NCBI RefSeq assembly: GCF_002310375.3
Contig: NZ_CP023315.3
Location: forward strand, 1,054,001-1,118,000
Reading direction: 5' to 3'
DNA: 64,000 bases
From: Caulobacter vibrioides
GTDB lineage: Bacteria > Pseudomonadota > Alphaproteobacteria > Caulobacterales > Caulobacteraceae
Positions 10,494-19,928 of the stretch are shown here, in pieces. Position numbers and translations under genes: made by a program. The notes beneath the pieces are model-generated. The model had not been told where the DNA came from and ran no database searches. It saw only the letters and a list, made by a program, of their open reading frames with translations. Numbering within the stretch: position 1 is the stretch's first letter; the number at the start of each line of letters is the position of its first letter.

Positions 10494-13400
10494 ATGAAGC
10501 GGCTTCGTCGCTTGCATGCGTCTGCCTCGTGCGTCGCCATCACGGCGGCCATGTTCGCCAGCCCGGTGCTGGCCCAGCAGGCTCAAGACAACACGGTTGA
10601 TCAGGTCATCATCACCGGCATTCGGGCTTCGCTCGAGCGGTCGATCGAGATCAAGCGGACCAATTCGGGCGTCGTCGACGCCATCTCCGCCGAAGACATG
10701 GGCAAGTTCCCGGACACCAACCTGGCTGAATCCCTGCAGCGGATCACGGGCGTGTCGATCGACCGGACCAACGGCGAAGGCTCGCAGGTCACGGTTCGCG
10801 GCTTCGGCGGCGGCTTCAACCTCGTCACCCTGAACGGCCGCACCATGCCGACGGCCAACGTCGCCACGGTCGGTGGCGACCAGACTTCGGACACCGCCGG
10901 CGGCACCAGCCGTTCGTTCGACTTCTCGAACCTGGCCTCGGAAGGCGTCACCACGCTGGAAGTCTACAAGACGGGCCGCGCGGCGGTTCCGTCGGGCGGC
11001 ATCGGCGCGGCCATCAACGTCAAGACCCGCCGTCCGCTGGATGGAAAGCCGGGCCTGACGGGCAGCCTCGGCGTCAAGGCCGTCTATGACCAGAGCATGG
11101 ACAAGAAGGTCGACGACGGCGGCAGCAAGATCACCCCGGAGTTCTCGGGCCTGATCAACTGGGCCGACGACAGCGACAAGTTTGGCGTCGCCCTGTTCGG
11201 CGCCTATCAGAAGCGCGACTTCACCAGCCGCAGCGTGACGTCGAACGACTGGAACATCCGCACCTATGCGGACTTCATCAACCCGTCGAACGGCTTCGTC
11301 CGCAACGGCGGCGCCACCCAGATCACCGGCGCGCCGTCCAGCGGCTCGACCCTGGTCGCTATCCCGAACGACAGCCGCTACCACTTCTCGCAAGGCGAGC
11401 GTGAGCGGATCAACGGTCAGCTGACCGCGCAGTATCGTCCGACCGAGACCCTGACGGTCACGGCCGATGTTCTGTACGCCGTGAACAAGTCGTTCGAGCG
11501 CCGCAACGACAGCACCAACTGGTTCAACCGTCCGTTCGACAAGGTCACGTTCGACAACAACCCCGTCGTCGCGACCGCCGTGCTGCTGCAAGAGCAGCTC
11601 AGCGGCACCAAGGACATGGGCTTCGAGCAGCAGTACCGCAGCAACGAAGACACCTTGGAGTCCTACGGCCTGAACGCCGAGTGGGATCTGTCCGACCGTC
11701 TGCATGTCCGTCTGGACGGCCACATCTCGAAGGCCGACTCCGGTCCGCACTCGTCGAACGGCACCAGCTCGACCACCGTTTCCATCGGCGCGCCGATCGT
11801 TTCGGCGCACTCGGTGGATTACAGCGGCACGGTTCCGATCCAATCGATCACGATCAGAGACGCGGCTCCGCGCGGCAACGGCAACAACGCCCTGGACGCC
11901 GGCGACCTGGGCAGCCAGGTGGCCCGCACCTGGACCAACAGCCAGCAGCACGAAGTCAAGGAAATCCGCGCCGACGTCACCTATGACCTCGACGACAACG
12001 GCAGCCGCTTCGACTTCGGTTTCAACTACCGCACGTCGAAGATGAATCAGGCCGGCAGCTCGACGCAGCAGGATCTGGGCAGCTGGGGTATCTCGAACCC
12101 CCGCGACGTTGAGCAATTCGCGCCGGGCGTGGTCAAGGCCTTCTGCCTGGCCTGCCAGTTCAACGAGTTCGACCTGAAGCAAAGCGGCGCCGGCCTGGTG
12201 TCGTTCCGCGGTGACGCGATTGACCTCTACAACGCGATGTCGAAAGCCTACACCGCTCGCGGCAATGCGGTGTCGATCACCGGGCAAGCCAACAACCGGG
12301 TCGATGAAGACATCCTGGCCGGTTACGCCCAGGTGACCTGGAAGTCGGAACTGGGCGGCATGCCGGCCACTCTGGTGACCGGTGTCCGTTACGAGGAGAC
12401 CGAGGTCACCTCGACCTCGCTGATCCGCACGCCCAGCGCCATTGTGTGGATCTCGGACAACGACTTCCGTCTGGACACCGCCAGCACCTTCTCGCCGCTG
12501 TCGGGCGAGGGCAAGTACTCGAACCTGCTGCCGGCCCTGGATTTCAGTGTCGATCTTCGCGACGATCTGGTCGGTCGCTTCTCGTTCAGCCGCACCATCG
12601 CGCGTCCGGACTACGGCAACCTGTTCGCCGCCAAGACGGTCGGTACGCCGAACCGTCCGATCGCCAACGGGGCCATTCCGCTGGGCACCAGCGGCAACCC
12701 GGATCTGGAGCCGCTGATCTCGGACAACTTCGACGTCTCGCTCGAGTGGTACTACAAGCCCAGCAGCTACATCACGGCCGGCTTCTTCGAGAAGCGCGTG
12801 AACAACTTCGTGGGCACCGGCACGTTCACCCAGAACCTCTTTGGTCTGCGTGACGTGAGCTCTGGTCTGGATGGCACGCGCTCGGGCCAAGCCCGCGCGC
12901 TGCTGACGACGATCGGGGCCGATCGCACCGACGTGAATCTGTTCACGATGGCGGCCCTGCTCCAGACCACCGGTTCGGCGGCGGCGGCCCAGGCTCAGTT
13001 CCAGGCCAACCGCGGCGCCTCGGGCGACCTCAACCAAGCCTTCGTGGATCAGATCCTGGCGGCCGTTGATATTGCGCCCAACAGCACCGATCCGCTGATG
13101 AGCTTCCAGGTCTCCCAACCGATCAACAATCGGACGGGCAAGATCCACGGCTTCGAAATTGCGGCGCAGCACTTCTTCGGCGACACCGGCTTCGGTGTGT
13201 CGGGGGCCTATACGCTGGTCCGCGGCGACGTGGCCTTCGACAACGGCGCGAGCCCGTCGCAAGATCAGTTCGCGCTGCTGGGTCTGTCGGACACGGCCAA
13301 CGCGACGCTGATCTACGACAAGAACGGCATCTCGGCCCGCGTCGCCTACAACTGGCGTGACAAGTTCCTGCAAGCCACCAACCGTGGCGGCTCGCGGAAC

Positions 13401-13595
13401 CCGGTCTATGTCGCGCCGTTCGGCCAGCTGGACATCAACGTCAGCTACGACGTGACGCCGAAGCTGGCGATCTCGCTGGAAGGCATCAACCTGACCAAGG
13501 AGAGCCTGCGGACCTACGCTCGTGATCCGAACCAACTGTGGTTCGCTCAAGAGCTGGATCGCCGGATCCTCCTGGGCGCGCGCTACCGCTTCTAG
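10494..13595 (+). CDS. TonB-dependent receptor, carbohydrate-type
   Basis: 1033 residues. Signal peptide ending near ASPVLAQQ, TonB-box-like VDQVIITGI, then the motif block IRASLERSIEIKR, VVDAISAEDMGKFPDTNLAE and LQRITGVSIDR, which is characteristic of the large TonB receptor group found in sugar-utilisation loci of Caulobacter, Xanthomonas and sphingomonads. Plug (about residues 45-190) and barrel follow, ending in ILLGARYRF. It starts a cluster with SapC-like, JmjC-like and tryptophan-halogenase-like genes, a recurrent neighbourhood in such loci. A hairpin and a repeat separate it from them, so cotranscription is uncertain. The substrate is not readable from the sequence. Confidence 0.93.
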   Translation: MKRLRRLHASASCVAITAAMFASPVLAQQAQDNTVDQVIITGIRASLERSIEIKRTNSGVVDAISAEDMGKFPDTNLAESLQRITGVSIDRTNGEGSQVTVRGFGGGFNLVTLNGRTMPTANVATVGGDQTSDTAGGTSRSFDFSNLASEGVTTLEVYKTGRAAVPSGGIGAAINVKTRRPLDGKPGLTGSLGVKAVYDQSMDKKVDDGGSKITPEFSGLINWADDSDKFGVALFGAYQKRDFTSRSVTSNDWNIRTYADFINPSNGFVRNGGATQITGAPSSGSTLVAIPNDSRYHFSQGERERINGQLTAQYRPTETLTVTADVLYAVNKSFERRNDSTNWFNRPFDKVTFDNNPVVATAVLLQEQLSGTKDMGFEQQYRSNEDTLESYGLNAEWDLSDRLHVRLDGHISKADSGPHSSNGTSSTTVSIGAPIVSAHSVDYSGTVPIQSITIRDAAPRGNGNNALDAGDLGSQVARTWTNSQQHEVKEIRADVTYDLDDNGSRFDFGFNYRTSKMNQAGSSTQQDLGSWGISNPRDVEQFAPGVVKAFCLACQFNEFDLKQSGAGLVSFRGDAIDLYNAMSKAYTARGNAVSITGQANNRVDEDILAGYAQVTWKSELGGMPATLVTGVRYEETEVTSTSLIRTPSAIVWISDNDFRLDTASTFSPLSGEGKYSNLLPALDFSVDLRDDLVGRFSFSRTIARPDYGNLFAAKTVGTPNRPIANGAIPLGTSGNPDLEPLISDNFDVSLEWYYKPSSYITAGFFEKRVNNFVGTGTFTQNLFGLRDVSSGLDGTRSGQARALLTTIGADRTDVNLFTMAALLQTTGSAAAAQAQFQANRGASGDLNQAFVDQILAAVDIAPNSTDPLMSFQVSQPINNRTGKIHGFEIAAQHFFGDTGFGVSGAYTLVRGDVAFDNGASPSQDQFALLGLSDTANATLIYDKNGISARVAYNWRDKFLQATNRGGSRNPVYVAPFGQLDINVSYDVTPKLAISLEGINLTKESLRTYARDPNQLWFAQELDRRILLGARYRF

Positions 13596-13618
13596 TCGGA
13601 AGTCTCTGGAAGCAAGGA

Positions 13619-13644
13619 TGGGGTCGCCGCTTGCGGCGGCCCCA
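13619..13644 (+). terminator. Hairpin terminator candidate
   Basis: TGGGGTCGCCGC-TTGC-GGCGGCCCCA forms a strong stem with one mispair, followed by TTATTCCTTT, 25 bases after the TonB receptor stop. Confidence 0.65.
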
Positions 13645-13669
13645 TTATTCCTTTGAAGTCAGCGTTTCC

Positions 13670-13784
13670 AGAGCCCTTTAGCTTTAGATGGCATCATCTA
13701 AAGCGTTAAAACGGGCCCTGAATATATGATTTTAGAGCCTGTTTATCTGGTTTGGATGGTCTCATCCAAGCCAGACAGGCTCTA
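13670..13784. repeat. CTAGAGC-type palindromic doublet, copy 1
   Basis: Two consecutive hairpin units. The first has core TTTAGATG-GCAT-CATCTAAA inside AGAGCCC/GGGCCC. The second runs from TTTAGAGCCTG to CAGGCTCTAG with core CTGG-TTTGGATG-GTCT-CATCCAA-G-CCAG. The linker (TGAATATATGATTTTAGAGCC) is AT-rich. It is a member of the dispersed family also found at 35543, 39983, 41559 and 56635. Confidence 0.75.
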
Positions 13785-13800
13785 GCGTGGGTAGGCGTCC

Positions 13801-14523
13801 ATGAACCGAGTGCTTCTCAACAATGTCGATCATGCCGATCTGCGCGTGATCGCCACTCACGGCGTGGCGTTCGGCGACGGCGTCAACCAGACCCTGCTGC
13901 TGCCCACCGAGTTCGAGGCGGCGCAGCGCGAGTATCCCATCCTGATCCGCAAGGACCCGACGGGCGCCTATCAAGCCGTGGCGCTTCTGGGCCTTGATCG
14001 GGACGAAAACCTGTTTCTGGGCGAGGCGGGCTGGAACGCCCGCTATGTCCCGGCCGTGCAGCGTCGCGGCCCCTTCTCGATCGCGCTCCAGCGTGACACG
14101 CCAGGCGGCGAGCCGCGTCCGATGATCCATGTCGATCTCGACCATCCGCGCGTCAGCGCCACTGAAGGCGAGCGACTGTTCCTGTCGGCCGGCGGAAATT
14201 CGCCCTACCTGCAATCGGTCAGCCAGACCTTGGGCCAGATCCACGACGGCCTGGAGATCGCCGGCCCGATGTTCGCGGCCTTCGAGCAGTACGCGCTGAT
14301 CGAGCCGATCGATATCGAGATCAAGCTCGATGACAGCACCAGCTACGCCGTGCCGGAGGTCTACACCATCGCGCCGGACCGGCTGAACGCCTTGACCGGC
14401 GAGGCCTTGGAGCGCCTGCATCAGTCTGGCCTGCTGCGCGCCGCCCAATGGATCGTGTCGTCGATGGGCAATATCGAGGACCTGATCGCGCGCAAGAACC
14501 GCCGCCGGGCTGATCTGGCATGA
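13801..14523 (+). CDS. SapC family protein
   Basis: 240 residues without a signal peptide. MNRVLLNNVDHADLRVIATH, FEAAQREYPILIRKD, LLGLDRDENLFL and the later PMFAAFEQYALIEPIDI identify the SapC-like family. The name comes from a Campylobacter S-layer locus, but in alphaproteobacteria and xanthomonads these proteins sit in sugar-uptake clusters, and their biochemical role is unknown. The stop overlaps the next gene's start (ATGA), so the three genes from here to 17073 are probably one operon. The association with the JmjC-like and halogenase-like genes is the main clue to function. Confidence 0.88.
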   Translation: MNRVLLNNVDHADLRVIATHGVAFGDGVNQTLLLPTEFEAAQREYPILIRKDPTGAYQAVALLGLDRDENLFLGEAGWNARYVPAVQRRGPFSIALQRDTPGGEPRPMIHVDLDHPRVSATEGERLFLSAGGNSPYLQSVSQTLGQIHDGLEIAGPMFAAFEQYALIEPIDIEIKLDDSTSYAVPEVYTIAPDRLNALTGEALERLHQSGLLRAAQWIVSSMGNIEDLIARKNRRRADLA

Positions 14524-15554
14524 CCGCGCTGACGGCCCGACGGACGCTCGAAACCACGGTGGCGACGCCGGGCGAGATTCCGTTCGAGGCCGTCCTGGCC
14601 GGCCAGACGCCGATGCTGTTCAAGGGGCTGGTTCGCGACTGGCCCATCGTCCAGGCGGGGCTGCAATCGCCTCAAGACGCCCGCGACTATATCCGCGCCC
14701 ATGATCGCGGCGGCGCGGTTGTCGGCTATAGCGGCGCGCCGGCGATCAAGGGCCGGTTCTTCTACGACGACACGCTGACGGGCCTGAACTTCAAGGCCGA
14801 GCGCGCGCCGCTCGATGCATTCCTGCGCCGGATCGAGGCGGTCGAGGGCCAGGCGGACGCACCCTCGATCTATATCGGCTCAACGGACCTGGACGCCTAT
14901 TTCCCCAGCCTGAAGGCCGAGAACGATCTGGGTCTGGGACCAGAGGTCTATGGCCCGCAGCCGCCGATGGCCGGGATCTGGCTGGGCAGCCGCACGGTGG
15001 CGTCCGCCCACTACGACATGTCCAACAACATCGCTGTCTGCGCCGTGGGCCGGCGGCGTTTCACCCTGTTTCCGCCCGACCAGGTCGCCAACCTCTATCC
15101 CGGCCCGCTGGAGCCGACGCCGGGCGGCCAGGTGGTCAGCTTGGTCGACTTCGAGTCTCCGGACTTGGACCGCCACCCCCTGTTTCGCGAGGCCCTGGCC
15201 AACGCCCAGGTCGCTGAGATGGAGCCAGGCGACGTTCTGGTCTACCCCGCGCTCTGGTGGCATCAGGTCGAGGCCTTGGACGGCTTCAACGTGCTGATGA
15301 ACTACTGGTGGAACACCACGCCCGCCTATGTCGACACGCCGATGACCACGCTGATGCACGCGCTGCTCAGCCTGCGCGACCGGCCCGACTTTGAGAAGCA
15401 GGGCTGGAAGGCGTTGTTCGACTACTATGTGTTCGGCCCCGCTGAACGGGCCGGCGCACATCTGCCCGAAGCGGCGCGTGGGCCGCTGGGCCCGCTTGAT
15501 GATCTCAAGGCCCGACGCTTGCGCGCCTGGCTGCTCGACCGACTGAACCGATAG
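14520..15554 (+). CDS. Cupin-like JmjC-domain 2-oxoglutarate/Fe(II) oxygenase
   Basis: 344 residues of the cupin_8/JmjC (HIF-asparaginyl hydroxylase-like) fold. The iron ligands are visible: HYD in SAHYDMSNN (about residues 164-166) and a distal histidine in YPALWWHQVEAL (about 248). The pattern GRRRFTLFPPDQVANLYPGP lies between. Such enzymes hydroxylate protein side chains or small molecules using oxygen and 2-oxoglutarate; the substrate is unknown. It is translationally coupled to the upstream SapC gene and followed 19 bases later by the halogenase-like gene with a GGGGGAGGGG ribosome site. Confidence 0.88.
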   Translation: MTALTARRTLETTVATPGEIPFEAVLAGQTPMLFKGLVRDWPIVQAGLQSPQDARDYIRAHDRGGAVVGYSGAPAIKGRFFYDDTLTGLNFKAERAPLDAFLRRIEAVEGQADAPSIYIGSTDLDAYFPSLKAENDLGLGPEVYGPQPPMAGIWLGSRTVASAHYDMSNNIAVCAVGRRRFTLFPPDQVANLYPGPLEPTPGGQVVSLVDFESPDLDRHPLFREALANAQVAEMEPGDVLVYPALWWHQVEALDGFNVLMNYWWNTTPAYVDTPMTTLMHALLSLRDRPDFEKQGWKALFDYYVFGPAERAGAHLPEAARGPLGPLDDLKARRLRAWLLDRLNR

Positions 15555-15573
15555 GCAAGGGGGAGGGGACGCC

Positions 15574-17073
15574 ATGGAACCTCAAACGATCCGCAAGGTG
15601 GTGATCGCTGGCGGCGGCACGGCCGGCTGGATGGCCGCCGCCGCGCTGGCCCGTCAACTGGGCCCGCTGCTCGACATCACCCTGGTGGAGTCCGAGGACA
15701 TCGGCACCGTCGGCGTCGGCGAGTCGACCATTCCCACAGCGCGGACCTTCAACGCCCTGCTCGGCATCGACGAAGCCGAGTTCATGCGAACCACCCAGGC
15801 GACCTTCAAGCTCGGCATCTCGTTCGAGAACTGGGGTGAGATCGGCGATCGCTACATCCACTCCTTCGGCCAGGTCGGCAAATCCACCTGGATGGGCGGT
15901 TTCCATCACTTCTGGCTGCAGGCCGTGGCGCAGGGCTTCGGCGGCGATCTCGGCGACTACTGCTTCGAGCTGAAGGCGGCCGAGGGCCAGCGGTTCTATA
16001 CGGGCGAGGAGAGCCCGTTGAACTACGCCTACCATCTGGACGCCGGTCTTTACGGGCAGTTCCTGCGCCGCATGGCCGAGGCCGACGGCGCGCGCCGGAT
16101 CGAGGGCAAGATCGCCAGCGTCCGCCAGCGAGAGACGGACGGCTTCGTCGAGGCGCTGGTCATGGAGTCTGGCCAGGTGGTCGAGGGCGACCTCTTCATC
16201 GACTGCACCGGCTTCCGCGGCCTGCTGATCGAGCAGACCCTGAAAGCGGGCTATGAGGACTGGAGCCACTGGCTGCCGACCAACAGCGCGCTGGCGGTCC
16301 AGACCCGCTCGACCGAGCCGGCGGTTCCCTACACCCGGGCCATCGCCCACCGCGCCGGCTGGCGCTGGAAGATCCCGCTGCAACATCGCGTGGGCAACGG
16401 GCTCGTCTACTGCAGCGATCACATCTCGGACGACGAGGCGATGGCGATGTTGACCAGCCAGATCGAGGGCGAAACCCTGATCTCGCCGCGTCTGATCCGC
16501 TACCGCACCGGCCGCCGTCGCAAGACCTGGGACAAGAACGTGGTGGCGCTTGGCCTGTCCAGCGGCTTCGTCGAGCCCTTGGAGTCGACCTCGATCCACC
16601 TGATCATGATCGGGATCACGCGCCTGATGCAGCTGTTCCCGTTCGGTGGGATCAGCCAGGCGGCGATCGATCGCTACAACCGACAGGCCGATGACGAGCT
16701 GGAGAAGATCCGCGACTTCATCATCCTGCACTACAAGGTGACCGAGCGGTCCGACAGCACGTTCTGGGACCAGGTGCGGACCATGGACATCCCCGACAGC
16801 CTGGCTCACCGCATCGCGCTGTTCCAGGAAAGCGCCCAGGTCTTCCAGGCGCCGGGCGAACTGTTCCAGGTCGACTCGTGGCTACAGGTGATGCTGGGCC
16901 AGCGGATCATGCCCAGGACCTATCACCACATGGGCCGGCTGATGCCGCCCCAGCAGCTGAAGCAGGCGCTGGACGACCTCAAGCGCAACATCGCCGGGGC
17001 CGTTTCGCGCCTGCCGCAGCACCAGGCGTTCCTGGATCACTATTGCGCCCCGCCGGTCAGCAAGAGCGCCTGA
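15574..17073 (+). CDS. Tryptophan halogenase family flavoprotein
   Basis: 499 residues. FAD-binding motif AGGGTAGWMAA at residues 12-22, the halogenase motif WRWKIP at 263-268, a lysine at 79 (ATFKLG) in the place of the catalytic lysine of PrnA, and the glutamate in VEPLESTSI. The family's best-known reaction is FADH2-dependent chlorination of tryptophan. Members beside TonB receptors and SapC in sugar loci have no proven halogenase activity, so the substrate and reaction here are open. Last gene of the SapC/JmjC/halogenase operon, 13 bases from the convergent glycosyltransferase. Confidence 0.9.
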   Translation: MEPQTIRKVVIAGGGTAGWMAAAALARQLGPLLDITLVESEDIGTVGVGESTIPTARTFNALLGIDEAEFMRTTQATFKLGISFENWGEIGDRYIHSFGQVGKSTWMGGFHHFWLQAVAQGFGGDLGDYCFELKAAEGQRFYTGEESPLNYAYHLDAGLYGQFLRRMAEADGARRIEGKIASVRQRETDGFVEALVMESGQVVEGDLFIDCTGFRGLLIEQTLKAGYEDWSHWLPTNSALAVQTRSTEPAVPYTRAIAHRAGWRWKIPLQHRVGNGLVYCSDHISDDEAMAMLTSQIEGETLISPRLIRYRTGRRRKTWDKNVVALGLSSGFVEPLESTSIHLIMIGITRLMQLFPFGGISQAAIDRYNRQADDELEKIRDFIILHYKVTERSDSTFWDQVRTMDIPDSLAHRIALFQESAQVFQAPGELFQVDSWLQVMLGQRIMPRTYHHMGRLMPPQQLKQALDDLKRNIAGAVSRLPQHQAFLDHYCAPPVSKSA

Positions 17074-17086
17074 TCGGGGTTGGCGC

Positions 17087-18391
17087 CTACTGCGGCAGCG
17101 GCGCGAACAGCTTCTGCAGGGTGGCGCCGATCCGCGTGGCGGCGGCGTCGCCCTCGGGCAGGCCCATGGCGCTCAGCTCGCCGCCGATGCGCCGGCCCAC
17201 AGCCAGCAGCGGACGGCTGGTGACCTGGGCCTTGGCCAAGGCCTCTACCGCCTCGGCGTAGCGCGCGGCGTTGAGGTTTTCGAGCGCCCAGGCGCGAGCG
17301 GCCTTGCCGGTCTCAAGGCGCAGGGCTGCGTCCGCCACCAGGCGTTCCAGCGTGGAGCGCAGCTCGTCGACCACGATCTCGCCGTCGACCTTGAAGACGA
17401 GGTCGTCGGGCAGTTCGCCGTAGAAGCCGGCGCGCGCCACGACCGTGGGTCGCCCGCTCAGCATGCCCTCGCAGGCCGAACCCGACGCGCCCTCCAGCAC
17501 CGGCTTGCGCAACGCGACCATGATGTCGGCCTCGTCGAGGCGGCGGTCGAGGGTTTCGTCGTCCACCGCGCCGTCGATGACCAGGTTTTCGAAACCCACC
17601 TCGGCCGCGACGCCTTCCAGGCGCGCGCGCTCTTCGTCGGAGATCGGGCCCACCAGGCGATAGACGCACGCCTTCAGCGCTTCTGAGCCACCCAGGGCCT
17701 CAATGACGTCGGCGACACGCTTGTTGGGGTTCATCACCCCGACCGTGGTGAGGGTCAGCTGCGACTTGGCCTTCGGCGCCCCCGGCGGAGTCGCGCGATC
17801 GGGGCAGCACAGCGGCGTCACCGCCACCGGACCCACACACGCAGCCTCCAGCTTCGGCGCATAGAAGCGCGCGTGCGCGAGGGCGGCCTCGCAGCGGCCC
17901 GCCAGCCATTCGGTCATCGGCACATGCTGGGCGATCTCGCCCATGTCCAGCATCTGGCCCGAGCGAACGGCCACCGCGTGCGGCAGAGCGTCCGGGCCGT
18001 AGGTCGCCACGATCTCGGCGTCGTGCCGGTGGTAGTCCAGGCCGTTGTAGTACAGCCAGCCCGAGAACAGGTTGTAGATGTAGAAGTCGTGGAAGATCCC
18101 CAGGCAAGGCGCGGCGTCCAGGATCGCGAACACGCCGGCGTGGAAGGGATAGTTGTCGCCGATATTGACGACGACCACGTCGAACTCGGCCCTCAACCGG
18201 CCCAGGTCATAGGCGCGCCAGTGGTGGACGGGCAGGGCGGTCGGGTGCAGCGGCTCGGCCGGATCGTTCTGGTCCTCGCAGCGCAGGATCTCGACCTGAT
18301 GGCCTCGCGCGGCCAGGTGCTTGGCGACCTCGGCGCTGACGCGGCCGATGGACGAGCGCAGGACGAAGGGCGTCACCCAGCAGATCTTCAT
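17087..18391 (-). CDS. Glycosyltransferase family 1/4
   Basis: 434 residues. The N-terminal half starts MKICWVTPFVLRSSIGRVSAE with LAARGHQVEILRCEDQ, a GT-B acceptor domain. The C-terminal donor domain has LTLTTVGVMNPNKRVADVIEAL, then EADIMVALRKPVLEGASGSACEGMLSGRPTVVARAGFYGE, the glycosyltransferase-4 E-x7-E region. It transfers a sugar from a nucleotide donor, probably to a surface polysaccharide. The start was set at the ATG 10 bases downstream of the FkbM methyltransferase stop; a longer frame upstream is only Arg/Pro-rich overlap. Cotranscription with the methyltransferase fits synthesis or capping of a surface glycan near the S-layer/O-antigen locus. Confidence 0.85.
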   Translation of the reverse strand: MKICWVTPFVLRSSIGRVSAEVAKHLAARGHQVEILRCEDQNDPAEPLHPTALPVHHWRAYDLGRLRAEFDVVVVNIGDNYPFHAGVFAILDAAPCLGIFHDFYIYNLFSGWLYYNGLDYHRHDAEIVATYGPDALPHAVAVRSGQMLDMGEIAQHVPMTEWLAGRCEAALAHARFYAPKLEAACVGPVAVTPLCCPDRATPPGAPKAKSQLTLTTVGVMNPNKRVADVIEALGGSEALKACVYRLVGPISDEERARLEGVAAEVGFENLVIDGAVDDETLDRRLDEADIMVALRKPVLEGASGSACEGMLSGRPTVVARAGFYGELPDDLVFKVDGEIVVDELRSTLERLVADAALRLETGKAARAWALENLNAARYAEAVEALAKAQVTSRPLLAVGRRIGGELSAMGLPEGDAAATRIGATLQKLFAPLPQ

Positions 18392-18401
18392 CGTCTCGTC
18401 C

Positions 18402-19760
18402 TCAGCGGCCCAGCAGGCGCTTCTCGGCGTCACCGCCGGCGCGCACGAAGGCGATATTGGCCGAGACGACCTTGGCGGCGGCCTTGGCGCTGGTCGTCGT
18501 GCAGGCGCCGGTGGTCTCATCGATCATGTAGGCCTTGAAGCCCGCATCGCCGAACGCCTTGAACCACTGCGCCGGGGTCTGGCCGACGCGCGCCAGGTGC
18601 TCGGGGCCGAACTCGGCGAGAATGGCGAGATCCGGGTTCTTGGCGATGACGCCCGTCATGCCGGCCAGCACGTCCAGCTCGGCGCCCTCGACGTCGATCT
18701 TGACCACGTCCAGCCGATTGGCCGGCGTCACGTCGTCGAGCCGCACGACCTCGACCTCGATTGTCCTGGCCTCTTCGGCGTCCGGCAGGGCGTAGAGCGA
18801 GCTGTGGCCGATGATGTCGCTGACGTGGAAGGTCAGACGGCCAGGCGTCTCGCCCACGGCCTGATCGCGCACCTCGACCCACGACAGGCCATTGAGGTAC
18901 TTCATCTTTTCCAGGTTCGAGCGCGGGATCGCCTCGGGCTCGAAGGCGATGACGCGACCGCCGGGTCCCGTCGCCCAGGCCATCACCAGCGTCAAGAGGC
19001 CGATATTGGCGCCGACATCGGCCACTACCATGCCCGGCTGGATCAGGCGTCGCAGCACGTCGCCGGTGCCGGGCTCCAGGCCACGGCTGGTGGCGTTGGC
19101 CAGCATCGTCACGAAGGTCGGCAGGTTGCGCGGCGCCAGCACATAGCCGTCGCGCATGCGGATGGCCATCGAGTCGTCATCATAGGCGATGAGCGGCCGC
19201 TGCTTGATCTCCAGCTCATCAAAGCGGGGGCCGAACAGGGCGGGGAGGGTTTCGACGCGCGTCAGGGCGGTCTGTCCGACCGTCTCGATCATGTGGAGGC
19301 GCTCGGTGTGCGCGCGGGCGATCGTGCCCTGCTCCACGGCCAGTTGGCCTTGCTGGAGGGCGAGAGCGTCCTGCGTCGTCAGAAGGGCGGCCAACTGCTG
19401 GCCGTGCCCATTGGCCAGCGCGGCGAGCGCGGAGACCGAGCGGCCGTGTTCGAGGGCCAGGGCTTGCAACTGGTGTTCAAGCTGAACGACATGAAGCCGG
19501 GTATGGCGCAGTTCCTCCAGCAGCGCCTGGCTCAAAGCGCGCTGCTCGCCCAGGTCATGCAGCACCGGCGCCTGCAGGTATCGCCGCGCATAGTCGGCGA
19601 CGCGGCCGAACAGCTTGGCGGCGATCCGTCGGGGCAGGGCGAGCCGACGCCGGCCTGCCGCTGCGGGCGCGTCCTGGGCGGGTGCGCCGTGGCTGGCCAA
19701 GGGGGCCTGCTCGCCGCCCAACGGCGCGACCGCGTCGTTCCGCGAGGGCGAAGCAGCCAT
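18402..19760 (-). CDS. FkbM family SAM-dependent methyltransferase
   Basis: 452 residues. The C-terminal domain (about 220-450) is an FkbM methyltransferase: VVADVGANIGLLTLVMAW (SAM-binding motif I), GRVIAFEPEAIPRSNLEKM, VVRLDDVTPANRLDVVKIDVEGAELDVLAGM. The N-terminal 200 residues are rich in leucine, glutamine, histidine and alanine with heptad character (EQRALSQALLEELRHTRLHV), likely a coiled coil. FkbM proteins often O-methylate sugars of O-antigen or capsule. The ATG at 19760 was preferred; a TTG at 19799 adds 13 residues. Neither has a clear ribosome site. First gene of a pair with the glycosyltransferase. Confidence 0.85.
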   Translation of the reverse strand: MAASPSRNDAVAPLGGEQAPLASHGAPAQDAPAAAGRRRLALPRRIAAKLFGRVADYARRYLQAPVLHDLGEQRALSQALLEELRHTRLHVVQLEHQLQALALEHGRSVSALAALANGHGQQLAALLTTQDALALQQGQLAVEQGTIARAHTERLHMIETVGQTALTRVETLPALFGPRFDELEIKQRPLIAYDDDSMAIRMRDGYVLAPRNLPTFVTMLANATSRGLEPGTGDVLRRLIQPGMVVADVGANIGLLTLVMAWATGPGGRVIAFEPEAIPRSNLEKMKYLNGLSWVEVRDQAVGETPGRLTFHVSDIIGHSSLYALPDAEEARTIEVEVVRLDDVTPANRLDVVKIDVEGAELDVLAGMTGVIAKNPDLAILAEFGPEHLARVGQTPAQWFKAFGDAGFKAYMIDETTGACTTTSAKAAAKVVSANIAFVRAGGDAEKRLLGR

Positions 19761-19928
19761 GGCGGATCGTATCGCAAGATCAAGGCGTAGCGGACGCAAG
19801 GGGATTCTCGTGAACTGAAACGACGGCGTCCGGCCATGAACGCCGGATCGGCCGCGACTATGGCAGGCGCGAGGTCGCGAGGCGAGGGATAGCGACGGCG
19901 CTTGAGGGCAAGCCGCCGCGTCGCGGTC

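Noticed and set aside
10479-13550. 1023-residue frame antisense to the TonB receptor
   Set aside because: A mirror of the receptor's codon bias; it has no hydrophobic core or recognisable motif, and the receptor has clear family motifs.
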